Positions 8,282-18,590 are shown, counted from the stretch's first letter. The stretch: 64,000 bases of DNA from Lachnospiraceae bacterium M18-1 (GCA_000403295.2 KE159609.1:1051432-1115431), one strand, 5' to 3'. Numbers and translations: made by a program. Notes: generated by a model from the sequence alone, not told the origin.

Positions 8282-10651
8282 ATGGAAAATCTGTATTGGA
8301 TAGCGGAATATGGTAAAGTGTTCTTTGGCTGGCTGTTCCTGATGTTCCTCTGGCCGTCGGTGGTTTTTGGCGGGCATTTAAAAGAAAAAACAAGGGCATA
8401 CCGTTTCAGCTTCTGTGTTACGGTGCAGATTGTGATCATCAATTCGGTGGTTTTAGTTCTCGGACTGCTCCATATCCTGCACCAGGCGGTCGTGGTGATC
8501 CTTTTTTACGGTATCTTTTTTTATTCGCTCTGGAAAAGACGGGGAGAATTCCTATTTGTGAAAAGCGGTGCTGCTTTGAAGAAAAGGAGACTGCGAAGAT
8601 CATGGCAAAAAATAGCTCCTTTTGGAAAGGAAACATCTTCTTCTGCAAAGCAGAGTTTCTTCAATATGAGACTCAGGGTGCGGGAAGGAATATGGAAATG
8701 CCGAAAGAAACTGAGTCCATGGATTCAGAACTACGGTATACTCGGTGCTGTTCTGGTCTTTGGGATGATCTACTTTTCATATGGCGCGTTTCAAGTACAT
8801 TCGTATGGGGGTGGAGATTTATATGCGCATCATGAGTGGATTTATGGTCTTATTAAGGGGAATATTTTTTCAGGAGGAGTTTACCCAGAGGCTATGCACT
8901 GCTTTATATATAGTATGAGCGTGCTGTTTGGCATCCGGGTTTACAGCATTCTCTTGTTTTTGCAGGGAATCCATGTGGCGGTATTTTTGCTATCGGCGCA
9001 TCTTTTACTGCGGGAAGTATTCCATTGGAAGTATTCGCCTGTATTTGTGCTGATGCTGTTTTTGACTGTAGATGTAGTGAGTGCTGAGCATGTATACAGT
9101 ATGTTTCGTCTGCAGATTACGCTTCCTCTGGAATTTGGCCTGCATCTGCAGCTTTTATGTGTTCTGTATCTGGTGCGCTATTTGAAAAAGGGGACTCTTT
9201 TGACGCGAAAGGGCAGAACTTCTAAATGTTATTGGGATGTGAATCTGTTTTTATTTATGATGTCTCTGACTGCATCCATTGCAACACATTTTTACATCGT
9301 GATCATGGCCTTTATCCTTTGTGTTTCTTTTGCGATTTTTTTCCTGAAAAGGATATTTGACAGAAGGTATTTGCTTCCATTGACTATAAGTGTGATTTGC
9401 GGATGCTTTATTGCAATTACACCTATGGCAGGAGCTTTACTGTCAGGAATTCCTTTCAATTATTCAATCGACTGGGCGGTGAATGCCCTAAAGGGAGAAG
9501 AGGCAAGACAGCTTCAGGAAAAGGTAGATGCAGATCAAGGAACAGACGATGAGACAGAGGAGATACAGGCAAAGGCAATTGGAACCGTCCACCGGGAGGA
9601 ATGGAAAGACAAGGGAGTCCGATTTTTTAAAGAAATGCTGCCGGAGCTTTACAGGAATGGATATCCTGCTCTCTATGGGGAGAGGAGAACACGATGGATT
9701 CTGGGAATGACGGGGATTACGGTCTTACTTTGCCTGATTGCCAGGCTGAGCTATTTCGGATGGCTAAAGAGAGTCTGCAACGGGTATCCGCCGCTGATCC
9801 TGTTTAATTTACTATTTATGGTGATTTATGCCATGCCTTATGTTGGCTATCCAGAATTGATCCCGGATTCGCGATTTTGTTCAGTGGGGCATATGCTTGT
9901 GTTGGCCGTTACGCTGATGCCGGTAGATGCGTTGTTTTCTGTGCTTCTGCATTTTTGCAGTGCGTTTGTATTAAGGCTGGCATCTGCTTTTACAGTAGTG
10001 GGGATTTATGTGGGTGCACTCTTGCTGGGACATTACAGGGGATTGCTATTTTATGAACTGACGCGGTATAATTCTACAGTAAAAGTGACAGATTCAATAA
10101 TAGAGAATTTTCCAGAGAAGAGTTACACAATTGTTGCGCCTACGGATGAATTATATCCGGTTATTCTGGATGGATGGCATGAGGAACTGCAGAGATTTGC
10201 GGAAAAATGTACGGATCCGGAGTATTCCCTGCCGACAGAGTATGTGTTTGTCTATGTAGAAAAACAACCTCTTTTATATGCCCAGGCTCATTTCTTCCAA
10301 GGACCTTTCTGGTTGGGAGAAAAAAAATATATGGACATCTACTGGAAGAAATATTCACAGAAATATCCTTACAGCGGGGCCAGCCAGGCGCCTGAGATCA
10401 AGGCTTCTGACATTACGGAAAAGACCATACAAAATGTAAGAGAACAACCACAAAATAAATGGCATTCGTATATACGTCTTGAAGAGAGAACCATGCTTGA
10501 AGCAAGGGTTTATGATTGGTGTATGCGTTTTTCGGAGATTCATCCGGCAGTACTTGATGTGTATTATGAGGATGAGAGCTTCGTATGCTATTATCTTAGA
10601 CAGAATCCAGAGAAACTATATCATTTGGGAATTGAGGAACATGTGGAATAG
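8282..10651 (+). CDS. Large multispanning membrane protein, GT-C-like (pel-associated, copy A)
   Basis: This 789-residue protein has about 11-13 predicted membrane helices, a basic cytoplasmic loop near residues 85-145 and a hydrophilic C-terminal domain of about 180 residues. It is homologous to the 753-residue protein at 23470-25731. Both share the first large loop YGGGDLYAHHEWI / YGASDIAVHNYWI followed by NIF(S/A)GGVYP and MHC. An acidic residue in the first extracytoplasmic loop near His is typical of GT-C membrane glycosyltransferases that use lipid-linked sugars, so a GT-C role (DUF6541-like) is inferred. The ribosome site is GGAGGGAGGAG. The DNA is more AT-rich than the pel genes before it. 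It probably modifies or extends the polymer outside the membrane, although a polymerase role is also possible. Confidence 0.6.
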   Translation: MENLYWIAEYGKVFFGWLFLMFLWPSVVFGGHLKEKTRAYRFSFCVTVQIVIINSVVLVLGLLHILHQAVVVILFYGIFFYSLWKRRGEFLFVKSGAALKKRRLRRSWQKIAPFGKETSSSAKQSFFNMRLRVREGIWKCRKKLSPWIQNYGILGAVLVFGMIYFSYGAFQVHSYGGGDLYAHHEWIYGLIKGNIFSGGVYPEAMHCFIYSMSVLFGIRVYSILLFLQGIHVAVFLLSAHLLLREVFHWKYSPVFVLMLFLTVDVVSAEHVYSMFRLQITLPLEFGLHLQLLCVLYLVRYLKKGTLLTRKGRTSKCYWDVNLFLFMMSLTASIATHFYIVIMAFILCVSFAIFFLKRIFDRRYLLPLTISVICGCFIAITPMAGALLSGIPFNYSIDWAVNALKGEEARQLQEKVDADQGTDDETEEIQAKAIGTVHREEWKDKGVRFFKEMLPELYRNGYPALYGERRTRWILGMTGITVLLCLIARLSYFGWLKRVCNGYPPLILFNLLFMVIYAMPYVGYPELIPDSRFCSVGHMLVLAVTLMPVDALFSVLLHFCSAFVLRLASAFTVVGIYVGALLLGHYRGLLFYELTRYNSTVKVTDSIIENFPEKSYTIVAPTDELYPVILDGWHEELQRFAEKCTDPEYSLPTEYVFVYVEKQPLLYAQAHFFQGPFWLGEKKYMDIYWKKYSQKYPYSGASQAPEIKASDITEKTIQNVREQPQNKWHSYIRLEERTMLEARVYDWCMRFSEIHPAVLDVYYEDESFVCYYLRQNPEKLYHLGIEEHVE

Positions 10652-12161
10652 GCAGAAACCAAGCAGGAAGATGACAGTTGATAAGGGACTTCAAACACAC
10701 AGCATGGAGTGGCGTGTGAAGAATGGATTGCTGATTGTTCGTTTTATTCTGACGATTGCAGTACTGTCTGGGTGCATTTTTGTATGGAAGGGTATGCGGC
10801 TGCAGGTGGATTTGGAGAATGTTTTGTTTACAGAATCTTCCAAGGAGGTGAACAATCCGAACAGAGGATTTTATTGTCTATATACTTTTGTGATTAGAGA
10901 GGAAGAAACAGATTATCAACATTTTATAAATGAAAAATTTTATAATAGCAAGGAAACGGAACTGATACAGATACAAATCTGCCTGCAGGAGTATCGGGAA
11001 GGACCGATCAGTGAAAAGGGGCTTGATGATATTGAAACGTTGTTTTGCATGGCAGAGGCTTTGGACAGACAGTTGATTGTCCGGTTTTTGTATGATGTAG
11101 ATGGGCAGGGAGAATTGCATGAACCTCCAAGTCTGGATATCATTCTGCAGCATATGCAGCAGCTGGAACCGATTCTGAAGAAGGCTGACAGGGATATTTT
11201 TATTGTACAGGGGCTTTTTACGGGTAACTGGGGGGAAATGAACGGCACTCGCTATGATACGGATCAGGATATACAGCGGTTGGCTGAACAGTTAATGACT
11301 GTTACCAATCCAACGACCTATCTTGGTGTTCGCACCCCAGCACAATGGCGCCGCATCATGAATTCAGAAACGTTGTCTGAGGCTTTAGAAGGAAGGCTGT
11401 GCCTGTTTAATGACGGAATACTTGGTAATGGGAGTGATTACGGCACATACAGGCCGGATAATGTTGTCGGGGAAGACCCGCTTCAGAGAAAAATGCCTCA
11501 GGAGGAATTGGATTTTCAAAAGGATTTGTGCCGTATAGTCCCTAATGGAGGTGAAGTTATTACCAGCAACCCAGGTAATGATTTTGTAAATGCGGTAGAA
11601 GGACTCAAAGAAAGACGTATCACATATCTGAACAGAGACTATGACCAGACTGTTATGAGCAAATGGAAGAATGATGTATGGCAAGGAGACGACTGCTTTT
11701 ATGGAATGGATGGCTATAGTTATATCGAACGTCATTTGGGATACAGACTGCTTATCGCAGATACAAAGCTGAAGCATGATTTAAAAAGGAACTGTATTGA
11801 AGTATCTGTTGATCTGAGAAATGTGGGATTTGCACCGATATATAAAGAACCTAGGATGAAAATAATCTTATATAGTAAGATGGATGGACAGAAGCCGCCT
11901 GTAGATATGATATGTGATATACGAATGCTGGTGGGGGCAGAGGAAGCAAGTGCAGTACAGACGGCTTATGCAAGGATATCACTGGAAGATCTAGGGCGTG
12001 GAGATTATGAAGTATACTTTCGAATGGAGGACCCAGCTACAGGAGAATCCATTCAGATGGCAAATGAGCAAGAAGAGAGGGAATATGGATATTACATTGG
12101 AAAAATAGGCTTGCATTACAGGAACAGCTTGTCCGATAAGTGGGGGAAACGGGGAGGATAG
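10641..12161 (+). CDS. DUF4832/DUF4874-type secreted or anchored protein (paralogue 1)
   Basis: The ATG at 10641 follows TTGAGGAAC and overlaps the previous stop by 11 nt, giving 506 residues. A hydrophobic segment near residues 35-52 ends in LSGCIF and could be a signal anchor or a weak lipobox. Family blocks are NNPNRGFY after the membrane segment, QGLFTGNWGEMN in the middle, and PNGGEV, TYLNRDYD and RHLGYR later. These occur in the same order in the proteins at 33052-34476 and 43131-44468. The DUF4874/DUF4832 pair is thought to form a TIM-barrel-like glycosidase with a C-terminal beta domain, and the conserved Glu in NWGE would be a natural catalytic acid. That activity is inferred. Location suggests cleavage or trimming of the surface glycan made here. 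Confidence 0.65.
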   Translation: MWNRQKPSRKMTVDKGLQTHSMEWRVKNGLLIVRFILTIAVLSGCIFVWKGMRLQVDLENVLFTESSKEVNNPNRGFYCLYTFVIREEETDYQHFINEKFYNSKETELIQIQICLQEYREGPISEKGLDDIETLFCMAEALDRQLIVRFLYDVDGQGELHEPPSLDIILQHMQQLEPILKKADRDIFIVQGLFTGNWGEMNGTRYDTDQDIQRLAEQLMTVTNPTTYLGVRTPAQWRRIMNSETLSEALEGRLCLFNDGILGNGSDYGTYRPDNVVGEDPLQRKMPQEELDFQKDLCRIVPNGGEVITSNPGNDFVNAVEGLKERRITYLNRDYDQTVMSKWKNDVWQGDDCFYGMDGYSYIERHLGYRLLIADTKLKHDLKRNCIEVSVDLRNVGFAPIYKEPRMKIILYSKMDGQKPPVDMICDIRMLVGAEEASAVQTAYARISLEDLGRGDYEVYFRMEDPATGESIQMANEQEEREYGYYIGKIGLHYRNSLSDKWGKRGG

Positions 12162-12167
12162 AATAGA

Positions 12168-13256
12168 GTGACAGCAGAAGCAGAACACAATAAAATAATG
12201 TTTTTTATAGGAAATATGAGCCATTCCGGCGGAACGGAAAGAGTGTTGTCTGTCATAGCGAACGGACTGTCAGACCGGGGATTTACGGTATCTGTGATTA
12301 GCCTGTGGGGAGACGGACAGACGGTCTTTTCCCTGCATGACAGGATTCCGGTCTATTGGGTGGAAAAAGAAAGGAAGCAGTCCGGGATTCTGGGGAATCT
12401 TCGATATCTGGCGGCGCTTTTTGACCGGGAAAAGCCGGATTTTCTGGTGGATGTGGATATTATCCTGGCATGTTATTCCATCTTTATGAAATGGCAGATG
12501 CCGGATTTGTATTGGATTTCCTGGGAGCATTTCCATTATTATTATCATTTTGAAAGAAACAACTTTTTGCGGAAGATTGTGAGGAGAGTGGTGGCAAGGC
12601 ATTCGGATCAGCTGGTGGTTTTGACAGATGAGGACAAAGGCCATTATGAGAAAAAGTTGAGATTAAGATGCGGTATCACTCGGATCTATGATCCGCTTCC
12701 CTTTACAGGTGCGTTCTCAAAACAAGTGGAGCAACCGATGATTTTTGCGGCGGGAAGGCTTACCGAGGCAAAAGGGTTTGATCTGTTGATAGACAGTTGG
12801 CGACAATTGGAATCCAGATATCCTCAGTGGTCAGTGATAATCGCAGGTGAAGGAATGGACAGAGAGAAGCTGGAAAAAAAGGTGAAAGCAGCGAGACTTG
12901 AAAGAATACAGTTTATAGGAAACGTGAGAGATATTGAAAAATATTATGAGAAAGCGGCATTCCTGGCATTTCCGTCTAGAAATGAAGGATTTGGGATGGT
13001 TCTGCTCGAAGCGATGTATTTTTGCCTGCCAGTGGTAAGCTATGACTGTAAAGCGGGACCGAAAGAAATTGTAATAGATGGAGTAAATGGATATTTAGTA
13101 GAAGCTGGGAATATAGAAATATTTACAGAAAAAATGGAGTTGTTTATGAAGGATGAGGCGTTACGCAGAAGGATGGGCGCGCAGGCAGCCAAGACAGTGA
13201 TGCGGTTTCATAAAGAATTGATATTGGACCAATGGGAGACGTTGTTGGGAGTATGA
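12168..13256 (+). CDS. Glycosyltransferase family 4
   Basis: This 362-residue cytoplasmic GT-B enzyme probably starts at GTG 12168 (ribosome site GGGGAGG), although an ATG ten codons later is possible. It carries the donor and acceptor motifs of GT4 enzymes: SHSGGTERV near the N-terminus, FAAGRLTEAKGFD in the hinge, and FPSRNEGFGMVLLEAMY with the E-x7-E pair. It should add one sugar with retention of anomeric configuration to a lipid-linked surface glycan. It is coupled to the next gene by a 4-nt ATGA overlap. Substrate unknown. Confidence 0.85.
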   Translation: MTAEAEHNKIMFFIGNMSHSGGTERVLSVIANGLSDRGFTVSVISLWGDGQTVFSLHDRIPVYWVEKERKQSGILGNLRYLAALFDREKPDFLVDVDIILACYSIFMKWQMPDLYWISWEHFHYYYHFERNNFLRKIVRRVVARHSDQLVVLTDEDKGHYEKKLRLRCGITRIYDPLPFTGAFSKQVEQPMIFAAGRLTEAKGFDLLIDSWRQLESRYPQWSVIIAGEGMDREKLEKKVKAARLERIQFIGNVRDIEKYYEKAAFLAFPSRNEGFGMVLLEAMYFCLPVVSYDCKAGPKEIVIDGVNGYLVEAGNIEIFTEKMELFMKDEALRRRMGAQAAKTVMRFHKELILDQWETLLGV

Positions 13257-14254
13257 AAAAGGTATCAGTAATCATTCCGATGTACAATGCAGAGCCGTAT
13301 ATCCGTCAGTGTATCCAGTCTGTCATCTTACAGACCTGGAGCAATCTGGAGATTCTTGTGATTGATGACGGCTCGACGGATCGGAGTTTAGAAGTATGTG
13401 AAGATCTTAGCCGTATTGATGACAGAATTCGGATACTGACACAGAATAATCAGGGAGTATCGGCGGCAAGAAATAGAGGGATTGAAGCTGCTGCTGGAGA
13501 ATATATTTTTTTTCTTGACAGTGACGATGCAATCCATCCAATACTGATTGAAGAGCTGATCAGACAGGCAGAGAGATTTCAGGCAGGGCTGGTATTCTGC
13601 AGTTATGTAAGAGTTAATGATCGGCAGATGGAAGAAAGACTTTGTAAGAAATCAGTAAAAGATAAAAGGAGCCAATGGATAATACCGGAAAGGCGGGAGT
13701 CAGAAGAATGTTTTCATATAAAGTTAGAACGGGAATTGATATATGCCTGGGGAAAACTCATATTTCGGGATAATTTAAAAGGACAAAGATTTTGTCAGGG
13801 ACTAAAAAGCGCAGAAGATACAATGTTTATGTATGAATTTTGCCGCAAGCAGGTCAAAATGGTTTATACAGACATGGAATGGTACTATTACCGGATACGT
13901 TCGAATAGCTTGTCGCATTCTAATGATATTGGCATGATCCGTCAGAAGCTGAAGGTTTATGAGCGGATTAGGAATCAGGAATATAAAGCTGGACATCGAG
14001 AATGGGCATTGAAGTGGGAAAGAACGATTGTGTGGACTATTCTGTCGGCTTATTTAGTAATGAAGAACAATAAGGATCAGGAAAACAGCAGATATTTAAA
14101 AAAAAGGATGCTTTTGGAAATGAGAAATCCGGTGTATAGAAAACTTCCAGGAGGGACAAAAGGACTATTTTTCAGTTTGCTGATAGGATGTTCGATTTCT
14201 CCGATTAGGGTGATGTGGGTAGTGAAGCAGAAAATATGTAGAACATATGTATAA
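13253..14254 (+). CDS. Glycosyltransferase family 2
   Basis: This 333-residue inverting GT-A enzyme starts at ATG 13253, overlapping the GT4 stop. The N-terminal domain shows SVIIPMYNAEPYI, IDDGSTD, GVSAARNRG and the metal-binding FFLDSDDAI. The C-terminal third is basic with a hydrophobic segment (LFFSLLIGC), suggesting membrane association. It is a close paralogue of the N-terminal half of the fusion protein at 34622-36763, including the FFLDSDDAIHP and GLVFCSY/DLVFCSY blocks. Substrate cannot be predicted. Confidence 0.85.
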   Translation: MKKVSVIIPMYNAEPYIRQCIQSVILQTWSNLEILVIDDGSTDRSLEVCEDLSRIDDRIRILTQNNQGVSAARNRGIEAAAGEYIFFLDSDDAIHPILIEELIRQAERFQAGLVFCSYVRVNDRQMEERLCKKSVKDKRSQWIIPERRESEECFHIKLERELIYAWGKLIFRDNLKGQRFCQGLKSAEDTMFMYEFCRKQVKMVYTDMEWYYYRIRSNSLSHSNDIGMIRQKLKVYERIRNQEYKAGHREWALKWERTIVWTILSAYLVMKNNKDQENSRYLKKRMLLEMRNPVYRKLPGGTKGLFFSLLIGCSISPIRVMWVVKQKICRTYV

Positions 14255-14572
14255 AAAGGATTTACGTATTGTTTAAAATAAAGAGGCAGAAAGTGTGGAA
14301 AATGTTTTGCAACTGGTTTTTCTTATAAAGAATTTGAAGATATAGCGGTAGATACATTTGCAAAAGAAAATAGAAAGAAGAGAGAAAGGAAAGAAGAGTC
14401 TTAATGGCTCTTATTTTCCAAGAAGAGTGTGTCAAGCTTTATAGGATATCTGAAAGTCAGCGCTTATGATTTCCTGACGAAAATTGGTGACAAAATATGA
14501 TGGATAATCCAATTTGGATTGAGCCGCCAAACACACTTTATATCCTTGCACAGTGAGGACGGAGGGTCCAAA
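14255..14572. other. AT-rich gap between GT2 and LTA-synthase-like genes
   Basis: This 318-bp AT-rich stretch holds no complete gene. It contains an open remnant-like reading frame (14294-14404) and a weak hairpin, AAGAGTC (14394-14400) with GGCTCTT (14406-14412) followed by ATTTT, that might end transcription from upstream. Confidence 0.5.
14294..14404 (+). pseudogene. Possible gene remnant beginning CGKCFATG
   Basis: An open stretch of 36 codons without a start codon reads CGKCFATGFSYKEFEDIAVD and then a basic tail ending in a stop. It looks protein-like but is not recognised. It could equally be chance in AT-rich DNA. Confidence 0.25.
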
Positions 14573-17221
14573 ATGAATATGTTAAAAAAATATCTGCAAA
14601 ATCTGACATTGCCAAGGATGTTGATCATTTTGGCTTGTGCTCTTTTCAGCCTTTGTACAACAGCTTACGTGACGAAGGTGTACACATTGAAGCATATTAT
14701 ATGGTTATGCCCTTTATTATTTGTGGGCATTTTCGCCGTCCATAGAGCGATTTTGTATGCCGCCGTCCGGATCTTTAAATCTGCCCCATCGCTTCAAATG
14801 ATACTGCTGTCTATTGCCGCTGCTGTTTTGATTATAGCTGCATGCAGAAATGTATTTTTCCCGACTCGGCAGGAGACGTATATTTCCCTGTGCGCTGAGA
14901 CCGTCGGTGAGATATGTCTGTGCGATGTGGTGGTAGACGGAGAAAACATCCCCGTGGCTGAGGCCTATGTGGTTGAAAATACCGGCTGGTTATATCGAGG
15001 AGAATGGGACAATTTTATGATTCAGCCCGAAAAAGACGGGGCAAAAAACCGGCTGACCCTGTGCTTTGTGGCGAATGAGGTCCACCTTGGATTTCCGTAT
15101 ACGCCCTACGCCGGCAGCGTTACCATTGTGTCTTCTGCCGGAAGGGACAGCGGAACATGGAATCTGCGCTGCCCCGAGTGGGAAGAGGGGGAAGCGGTGC
15201 AATACGCGGACCTCTCTTTTGACTGCCATTATGTCTATTCGCCGTTGGAGCTGCTGCTGTATGGCACCGGAATCCTGCCGCTTCTTGGCTTCATCTGCCT
15301 GATACTGATCTATGCTGCTGGTTGGGTTTTGAAAAAAGAATTTTCGAAAATCGAACTTCTCCAGGCGAAAGAGTCTATCATTGGTTTTTTATTTGGAAAA
15401 AATGTTTTACAATATTTCATTGTCATAACAATCTTTTTCTTGTCCTGGATTCAGCTGGAAGTTAGTTCTACATATGATAGTTGGATAGATGTATTTTCTA
15501 TGAGCGCAAAATATATTGCAGTCAATATAGTGACGATATGTACAGTATATCTGCTTGCCCATTCGATCATAAACTCATTATGGAAGTCATGTGTATTTTT
15601 CAGTATCTTTATAACATTGCTTTCAGCGGTAAATTATTATGTTATTGAGTTTCATGGAACACCACTGACTCTTATGGAATTGAAGAATTTCAAAACAGCC
15701 TTAAATGTTATAGGAGGCTACAAGTTTGATATCAAAGATATAGCCGAGATTATTGTTATCTTTTGCATCGAAATTGTATTGTGCTATATGATGAAAAGAC
15801 TAGGCACTAGAGTGCAGAAAAAAAGAATGCTCTGGAGGCGCTTGATAAAGTGTTTTTGTTTATACGCTGTAGTGTTTGGGATTATTTTCTTCACATATTT
15901 ATCTTCAACTCCTTTAATGGGTGAGAAAGTGGCAGGTGCATGGGCAAGCTCTTACCGCCAATATGGCTATGCGGCGTGTACTGTAAAATTAGCGTTTGAT
16001 TCTGCAAATTTTCTTCAAAAGCCAGATGGGTATGAGAATGGCATAGGTAATATTGAGCTTGTAAATGTTGAGCATGACAGCAGGGAAAATGAGCGGCCGG
16101 ATATTATTTTGATCTTAAATGAGACTTTTTATGATTTATCTTTAATTACCGATATAAAAACAGACGTTCCTTATTTGGAAAACATGAATACCCTGAAAAA
16201 TACGATCAGAGGTTATGCAGTAGTCCCATATATTGGCGGCAGTACCAACTGCTCAGAGTATGAATTGTTAACGAGTAATTCATTACGACTTATGCCTGGG
16301 GTTACGCCATTTAATGTAATTAATATGAAAGGAGCCAATTCTGTTGTCAGTCATTTAAAACAACTGGGATATTATACGATGGCAGGCCATCCGGAAAAGG
16401 GATCAAATTACAATAGAATTAACGCTTATGCGGATATGGGCCTTGATGAATACTATTTTTATGATGATTTTACAGACAGGAAATCTTATGGCAATAGATG
16501 GATGCTGACAGATGAAAGCGCATACGAAAATCTTTTATTGTGGATGAAAGATCACACCGATACTCCTCAATTTATCTATTTGCTGACAATCCAAAATCAT
16601 GGGCCGTGGGATAAAAACGAAAGGAAATTTGATACGGTTCATGTAAGTAATGATTATGGAGAACTGAATGAGGAGATAGATGAATATTTGACAGGTATAA
16701 GAATGTCAGACTCCGCATTGAAGTATTTGACAGATCAGTTAAAGGAGTACCACAAAAAGGTGATTGTGTGCATGGTAGGAGATCATTCCCCTTCTTTTGC
16801 TAAGGATATCGTAGATCAGGAACAGGATCCTGCCAGCTCACTGCTGCTGAGAAGTACACCATTTATCATCTGGGCGAATTTTGATATTGAAGATAAGGAT
16901 ATGGGATCGATTAGTATGAACTATTTGCTTCCCACGTTATTTGAAACTGCAAAAGTGCCATTGTCACAGTATTATCAGCATATGTTGGATTTAATGGAAG
17001 AAGTTCCGATTCTGACGTCTCGGACCTATTATGATAAAAATATGAACGAGTACTTGTATGATGCGGATTCAGAATACTCGAAAGCGGTGAATGATTATTT
17101 TTATATGGAATACAATAATCTTCAAAAAGATAGGCAACAGCAATTTTTTGATGCTTTTCCGGAAGAAGCACACAAGGACGGACTGAACAAAAACGAACAG
17201 ACAATAAATACCACCCATTGA
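14573..17221 (+). CDS. LTA-synthase-like sulfatase-family membrane protein, mosaic gene
   Basis: The ATG at 14573 with GGAGGG six bases upstream gives 882 residues. Residues 1-255 hold membrane helices and an extracytoplasmic beta-rich domain. Further helices lie at about 275-450, and the C-terminal half is an alkaline-phosphatase-superfamily domain of the LtaS/phosphoglycerol transferase type. It shows RPDIILILNETFYD (metal-site Asp/Glu region), GGSTNCSEYELLT (nucleophile Thr region) and VGDHSPSF (late metal site). Such enzymes move glycerol phosphate, or sometimes phosphoethanolamine, onto surface polymers. Base composition changes abruptly near 15340-15400, from GC-rich to AT-rich, suggesting that two genes were joined. 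It has a separate start from the upstream glycosyltransferases. Confidence 0.75.
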   Translation: MNMLKKYLQNLTLPRMLIILACALFSLCTTAYVTKVYTLKHIIWLCPLLFVGIFAVHRAILYAAVRIFKSAPSLQMILLSIAAAVLIIAACRNVFFPTRQETYISLCAETVGEICLCDVVVDGENIPVAEAYVVENTGWLYRGEWDNFMIQPEKDGAKNRLTLCFVANEVHLGFPYTPYAGSVTIVSSAGRDSGTWNLRCPEWEEGEAVQYADLSFDCHYVYSPLELLLYGTGILPLLGFICLILIYAAGWVLKKEFSKIELLQAKESIIGFLFGKNVLQYFIVITIFFLSWIQLEVSSTYDSWIDVFSMSAKYIAVNIVTICTVYLLAHSIINSLWKSCVFFSIFITLLSAVNYYVIEFHGTPLTLMELKNFKTALNVIGGYKFDIKDIAEIIVIFCIEIVLCYMMKRLGTRVQKKRMLWRRLIKCFCLYAVVFGIIFFTYLSSTPLMGEKVAGAWASSYRQYGYAACTVKLAFDSANFLQKPDGYENGIGNIELVNVEHDSRENERPDIILILNETFYDLSLITDIKTDVPYLENMNTLKNTIRGYAVVPYIGGSTNCSEYELLTSNSLRLMPGVTPFNVINMKGANSVVSHLKQLGYYTMAGHPEKGSNYNRINAYADMGLDEYYFYDDFTDRKSYGNRWMLTDESAYENLLLWMKDHTDTPQFIYLLTIQNHGPWDKNERKFDTVHVSNDYGELNEEIDEYLTGIRMSDSALKYLTDQLKEYHKKVIVCMVGDHSPSFAKDIVDQEQDPASSLLLRSTPFIIWANFDIEDKDMGSISMNYLLPTLFETAKVPLSQYYQHMLDLMEEVPILTSRTYYDKNMNEYLYDADSEYSKAVNDYFYMEYNNLQKDRQQQFFDAFPEEAHKDGLNKNEQTINTTH

Positions 17222-17312
17222 ACGGCTGGTTTGAACAGGCTCTATATCGGTGACGGCAGCCTAAAAGAGATGAGGGCGAATTACTCAATTATGAAAGCAA
17301 TGCTGTACCGGC

Positions 17313-18431
17313 CTACAATTCCTCCCGATATTCCAGGATTCTGTAGCTGGCCTTCGCCAGAAGCGCGGCAAGGCAAAAGCACTTGATGCGGAAACAGAAT
17401 AAAAGCACTCTCCTGGGGAGGATGCCTGTGCTTTTGTTATATCTCAGAGCCCGGCGATAGATCGGAAACCTGTGCATCATACGGCACAGCCTGTAATTTT
17501 CGTACCGGGTTCTGGGGCTGTGTGGGTGAAAGATGCCGCGGATCAAAACATCAGCCATGCAGGAAAGCACTCTGTTATAGTATGATTTTTCAATATAGCG
17601 GAAAATCCCACCCTTAAGCAATCTGCTTTTTAAGTGTCTCTGGTATCTGAGGTCATTTGGCAGATAGCCCGGAGAAAAGCCGTGCGAGGCGGAATCCGGA
17701 CGCAGCTCAAGGCAGTAGACCGTCTTATGGATATACATACAGGACTGCATATGCAGCAGATACTCTATATTAAAGATTTGATCCTCGCCGATGGCAAGAT
17801 CTTCGGGAAAACGGATCGCATACTGTTCTGCGACGGACTTTTTATAAGCTTTGGCCCAAGGGGAGAGCAGGCTGATATTGCTGGTTCCGGTCAGCTGGGT
17901 TCCGTTCAGAAGATGGCCAAGCAGACGCAGCCTTTCTTTTTTTCCGTGTCCAAAGGGCATTCCATGGTCAATGCCCCCCTTGTGATGGACTCCGTCAGAT
18001 AAAATATATGAATATGTACAGATATTCTGAGCCGGAACTGCCTGCATGAGATCAGCAGTATTTCCGGCTCTCTTTTTTCGGCGCAGGAAGTCAAAGATCA
18101 GCAGATTACAGGACTGGTGTTTTTTCTGTGCGATCAGATCCAAAAAATCTTCAGAAATAAAATCATCAGAATCTACAAACACGAGCCATTCCCCGCGGCT
18201 CTCCTGTATCCCGCGGTTTCTTGCCTCGGAGACGCCTCTGTGCTTCTGGGTAAGGAGTCTTACGCGGCGGTCCAATCTGCAGTATGCTCTGCATATTTCC
18301 AGACTGCCGTCCACGGAGCCGTCGTCGATCAGAAGAACCTCAAAATCTTTATATGTAGAATTTAGCACGGAACGGATACAGCGGTCCAGATATTTTTCTG
18401 TATTGTAAACAGGGATGATCACGGAAATCAT
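17313..18431 (-). CDS. Glycosyltransferase family 2 (reverse strand, copy A)
   Basis: The ATG at 18431 has an ideal AAGGAGG site and starts with MISVIIPVYNTEKYL, so it is preferred over the upstream in-frame start. The 372-residue product has IDDGSVDGS, GVSEARNRG and WLVFVDSDDF motifs of inverting GT-A enzymes, and a basic hydrophobic C-terminus (GILPRRVLLFCFRIKC). It is closely related to the 343-residue protein at 41852-42883, which also lies in reverse orientation at the end of copy B. It points towards the LTA-synthase-like gene and ends 91 bp from it. Confidence 0.85.
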   Translation of the reverse strand: MISVIIPVYNTEKYLDRCIRSVLNSTYKDFEVLLIDDGSVDGSLEICRAYCRLDRRVRLLTQKHRGVSEARNRGIQESRGEWLVFVDSDDFISEDFLDLIAQKKHQSCNLLIFDFLRRKKRAGNTADLMQAVPAQNICTYSYILSDGVHHKGGIDHGMPFGHGKKERLRLLGHLLNGTQLTGTSNISLLSPWAKAYKKSVAEQYAIRFPEDLAIGEDQIFNIEYLLHMQSCMYIHKTVYCLELRPDSASHGFSPGYLPNDLRYQRHLKSRLLKGGIFRYIEKSYYNRVLSCMADVLIRGIFHPHSPRTRYENYRLCRMMHRFPIYRRALRYNKSTGILPRRVLLFCFRIKCFCLAALLAKASYRILEYREEL

Positions 18432-18590
18432 AGGGTCCTCCTTGTGAAGTTTGTGAAGGAATCGGAACGGAAACAGCAGCTCCTTCCGCAGTTTGTCCGC
18501 TGTTCGCCTTCCGATCACCCTTTCTCTCAGGCATTCAAAAATATATTCCTATTATACTGCTATTACATGCCGGTTTCAAATTTGAAAATG

